From: Rhodobacter capsulatus
GTDB lineage: Bacteria; Pseudomonadota; Alphaproteobacteria; Rhodobacterales; Rhodobacteraceae
DNA length: 64,000 nucleotides
Assembly: GCF_003254295.1 (NCBI RefSeq)
Contig: NZ_QKZO01000012.1
Location: 41,158 to 105,157 of the forward strand
Reading direction: 5' to 3'
Of the stretch, positions 62,489-64,000 are shown piece by piece (positions within the stretch are counted from its first letter, which is position 1; every line of letters begins with the position of its first letter). The position numbers were made by a program, and so were the translations under genes. The notes beneath the pieces are model-generated. The model did not search any database, had not been told where the DNA came from, and saw only the letters and a list, made by a program, of their open reading frames with translations.

Positions 62489-62940
62489 TCACCATCGAAT
62501 TCCGCGATGGCAAGATCCTGGCTGGCATCGACCGGCTGCAGGATCAGCTGGGCGACATGACCACGTTCATGAGCGACCTCGGCGAGCTGCTGGTGGCCTC
62601 GACCAAGGCGCGATTTCCTGCAGGCACGGATCCTGATGGGACCGCCTGGACACCGAATTCAGCGGCGACATTGGCGCGCAAGACGGACAGTCGGCCGCTC
62701 TTTGGCACCTCCGGCAGCCTCAACAGCCAGATCTTCTCCGCGGCCGGTGCGGATTATGTCCAAATCGGCTCGGATCGCGTCTATGCCGCGATGATGCAGT
62801 TCGGCGGGACGAAGGAGCAGTGGCCGCACCTTTGGGGAGACATCCCGGCGCGGCCCTATCTCGGCCTCTCGGACGAGGACAAGGAAAACATCCTCGCCGA
62901 AACCCGCGACTGGCTCAGCGGCGCGTTTTCTGGCGATTGA
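62485..62940 (+). CDS. Mu gpG-like virion morphogenesis protein
   Basis: A 151-residue protein of the phage virion morphogenesis family (pattern FPAGTDPDGTAWTPNSAATLARKT, PLFGTSGSLNSQIFSAAG, YAAMMQFGGTKEQWPHLWGDIPARPYLGLSDED). In Mu this protein acts in head-tail joining. A GTG start at 62485 overlaps the stop of the preceding gene. It looks intact. Confidence 0.82.
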   Translation: MITIEFRDGKILAGIDRLQDQLGDMTTFMSDLGELLVASTKARFPAGTDPDGTAWTPNSAATLARKTDSRPLFGTSGSLNSQIFSAAGADYVQIGSDRVYAAMMQFGGTKEQWPHLWGDIPARPYLGLSDEDKENILAETRDWLSGAFSGD

Positions 62941-62954
62941 CAGCCCCCCCATTG

Positions 62955-63009
62955 CCCGCGCAGGCTGCGCGGGACAGGCTTGATCTGACCACCCCGCAAG
63001 GTGTTGCGG
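62955..63009 (+). repeat. Phage intergenic hairpins: perfect 8-bp stem and second copy of the short hairpin
   Basis: cccgcgca (62955-62962) pairs perfectly with tgcgcggg (62966-62973) around a 3-base loop. Then ccgca (62994-62998) pairs with tgcgg (63005-63009). This matches the segment at 60506-60521. The first is a candidate terminator after gpG. Confidence 0.55.
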
Positions 63010-63045
63010 ATTATTCGGCCCGGTCTTTGCCGCCATTGTGTCGGC

Positions 63046-63844
63046 ATGACGCACAAACCCTCCACCTCCCTTGCGCTCTGCGCTGCCCAGCCGCTCCCCG
63101 AAGGGGATGCGCCCGAGTGGGTGCATCTGTTGCCCTCGGCCGGTGGCACGATCCTCACCCATGACGGTCGCGGCCCCTATCGGGTCACCGACCCGGCCGC
63201 GATCATCGCGGCGTCTCTGCAGGCCGATGCCCGCGACGCTGGCGGGCTGATCATCGACGAAAACCACTCTGCCGATCTGGCTGCCCCTCTCGGGCTGCCG
63301 TCGCCTGCGCGCGGGCACATTGTCGCCATGGAAGCCCGCCCTGACGGCGTCTGGGGGCAGGTCGAATGGAACCCTGCGGGTGTCGCGCTGCTGGCCGAGC
63401 GCGCGTATCGCGGGATCTCGCCCGTCATCATCCACGCCGCCGATGGCACGGTGCGCCGGATCGCGCGGGCGTCCCTGGTCAATTACCCCAACCTGCGCGG
63501 CCTCGTCGCGCTCAACTCGGAGTCCGACATGGATCTGACGAAACTGGCGCGCGCGCTCGGCCTGGCCGAAACCGCGACGCTCGACGAAATCATCGCCGCG
63601 GTCGAAGCCATGACCGGGGCGAAGGGCAAGCCGGAAGAGGATGTGGCCCTGCAGTCCGAGCTGGGCACGATCCTCGGCGTCGATGGCAACCGGGATGCGC
63701 TGATCGCCGCCGCGCGCCTGGCGGTCTCGGGCAAGGACACGCTGATCGCGCTGCAGGCGCAGGTGACGGCGCAGGCGGCCGAGCTGAAAGGCATCCGCGA
63801 CGCGGCGAACAGACGTTGCGCAGGGGGGCCACATTCGCGATGGT
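63046..63844 (+). CDS. Mu gpI-like head protease/scaffold, 3' end lost into the CRISPR array
   Basis: The ORF starts MTHKPSTSLALCAAQPLPEGDAP and carries the Mu I protease pattern (EWVHLLPSAGGTILTHDGRGPYRVTDP, GGLIIDENHSADLAAPLGLPSPARGHI, YRGISPVIIHAADGTVRRI, SLVNYPNLRGLVALNSE). It turns into a helical region about residue 165, as in the scaffold part. No stop occurs: the frame runs through 63800 and on into the CRISPR repeats to the window end. Real phage sequence therefore ends between about 63800 and 63844. The protease domain is complete; the scaffold tail is truncated. The locus is a remnant. Confidence 0.8.
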
Positions 63845-64000
63845 CGGTTCATCCCCGCGTGGGCGGGGAACAGGAAATCGACCTCGGGGCGCCCTTCCTT
63901 CAAGGCGGTTCATCCCCGCGTGGGCGGGGAACAGCACTTTTAACCGCGCCCCGCTGCATACTAAGGCGGTTCATCCCCGCGTGGGCGGGGAACAGGCACC
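63845..64000 (-). CRISPR. Type I-E CRISPR array, leader-distal end (continues beyond the window)
   Basis: Three identical 29-base repeats lie at 63845-63873, 63906-63934 and 63967-63995, with two complete 32-base spacers (63874-63905 and 63935-63966) and a third starting at 63996. Read on the minus strand, the repeat has the E. coli type I-E form (ctgttccccgcccacgcgggg followed by atgaaccg), so transcription should be leftward and the leader and newest spacers to the right, outside the window. Repeat and spacer lengths are both typical of I-E. No cas genes are in view. Confidence 0.95.

Noticed and set aside
63590..63937. Minus-strand ORF with PAHAGMNR motifs in the CRISPR region
   Set aside because: The motif is the translation of type I-E repeats, a known source of spurious proteins.

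Overview
The window is GC-rich (roughly two thirds G+C) and reads as chromosome of a purple non-sulfur alphaproteobacterium of the Rhodobacter group. Points in favour are a cobalamin-controlled AppA-like gene, paired ScfR-type regulators, a TRAP transporter, a RcapMu-like Mu prophage remnant and a type I-E CRISPR array. The presence of both glyoxylate-shunt enzymes fits R. capsulatus better than R. sphaeroides. The species call is inference. I saw no rRNA or tRNA genes.

Layout. 1-4.1 kb: 5' end of a UDP-glucose dehydrogenase gene, a small secreted protein, and a yjbH/yjbF-like exopolysaccharide pair. 4.1-12.2 kb: a tightly coupled minus-strand operon (TRAP transporter, glutamine-synthetase-like ligase, aldehyde dehydrogenase, iron alcohol dehydrogenase) with a divergent RpiR regulator; its substrate is unknown but the enzymes suggest an amine or amino-alcohol. 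12.3-16.2 kb: a four-gene polyamine/iron-type ABC transporter. 16.5-24.4 kb: an ABM-domain protein, a REP-associated transposase-like gene with REP-like hairpins, nadE, an 18-MORN-repeat protein, a membrane histidine kinase, and leuA preceded by a leucine-rich leader peptide. 24.4-29.5 kb: an RTX repeat protein, a Crp/Fnr regulator, a CHASE2-adenylate cyclase interrupted by one in-frame amber codon, and a FecR-domain protein. 29.6-39.4 kb: an eight-gene chemotaxis operon with a divergent, unusual chemoreceptor-like protein. 39.6-42.1 kb: arginase, ornithine cyclodeaminase and an Lrp/AsnC regulator.

42.2-53.3 kb contains three cobalamin riboswitches. The first precedes a small ORF and a lone BtuD-like ATPase. 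The other two are head to head: one leads to a protein with a degenerate BLUF domain and a SCHIC/B12-binding-like domain (AppA/PpaA/AerR-like), the other to an anaerobic class III ribonucleotide reductase whose glycyl-radical segment is a separate 62-residue gene, followed by nrdG. Between them lie aceB and aceA with a ScfR/RamB-type regulator. 53.3-58.8 kb holds a second ScfR-type regulator divergent from a thioesterase and prpD-prpC-prpB for propionate oxidation.

58.8-64 kb is a region of decay: a broken ferredoxin-reductase gene, a short Mu-like prophage remnant with an amidase/gpF chimera, gpG and a protease gene that runs without a stop into the leader-distal end of a type I-E CRISPR array. 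The array continues past the window edge.

The most unusual item is the divergent cobalamin-riboswitch pair that links an AppA-like degenerate BLUF/SCHIC protein to the B12-independent ribonucleotide reductase.
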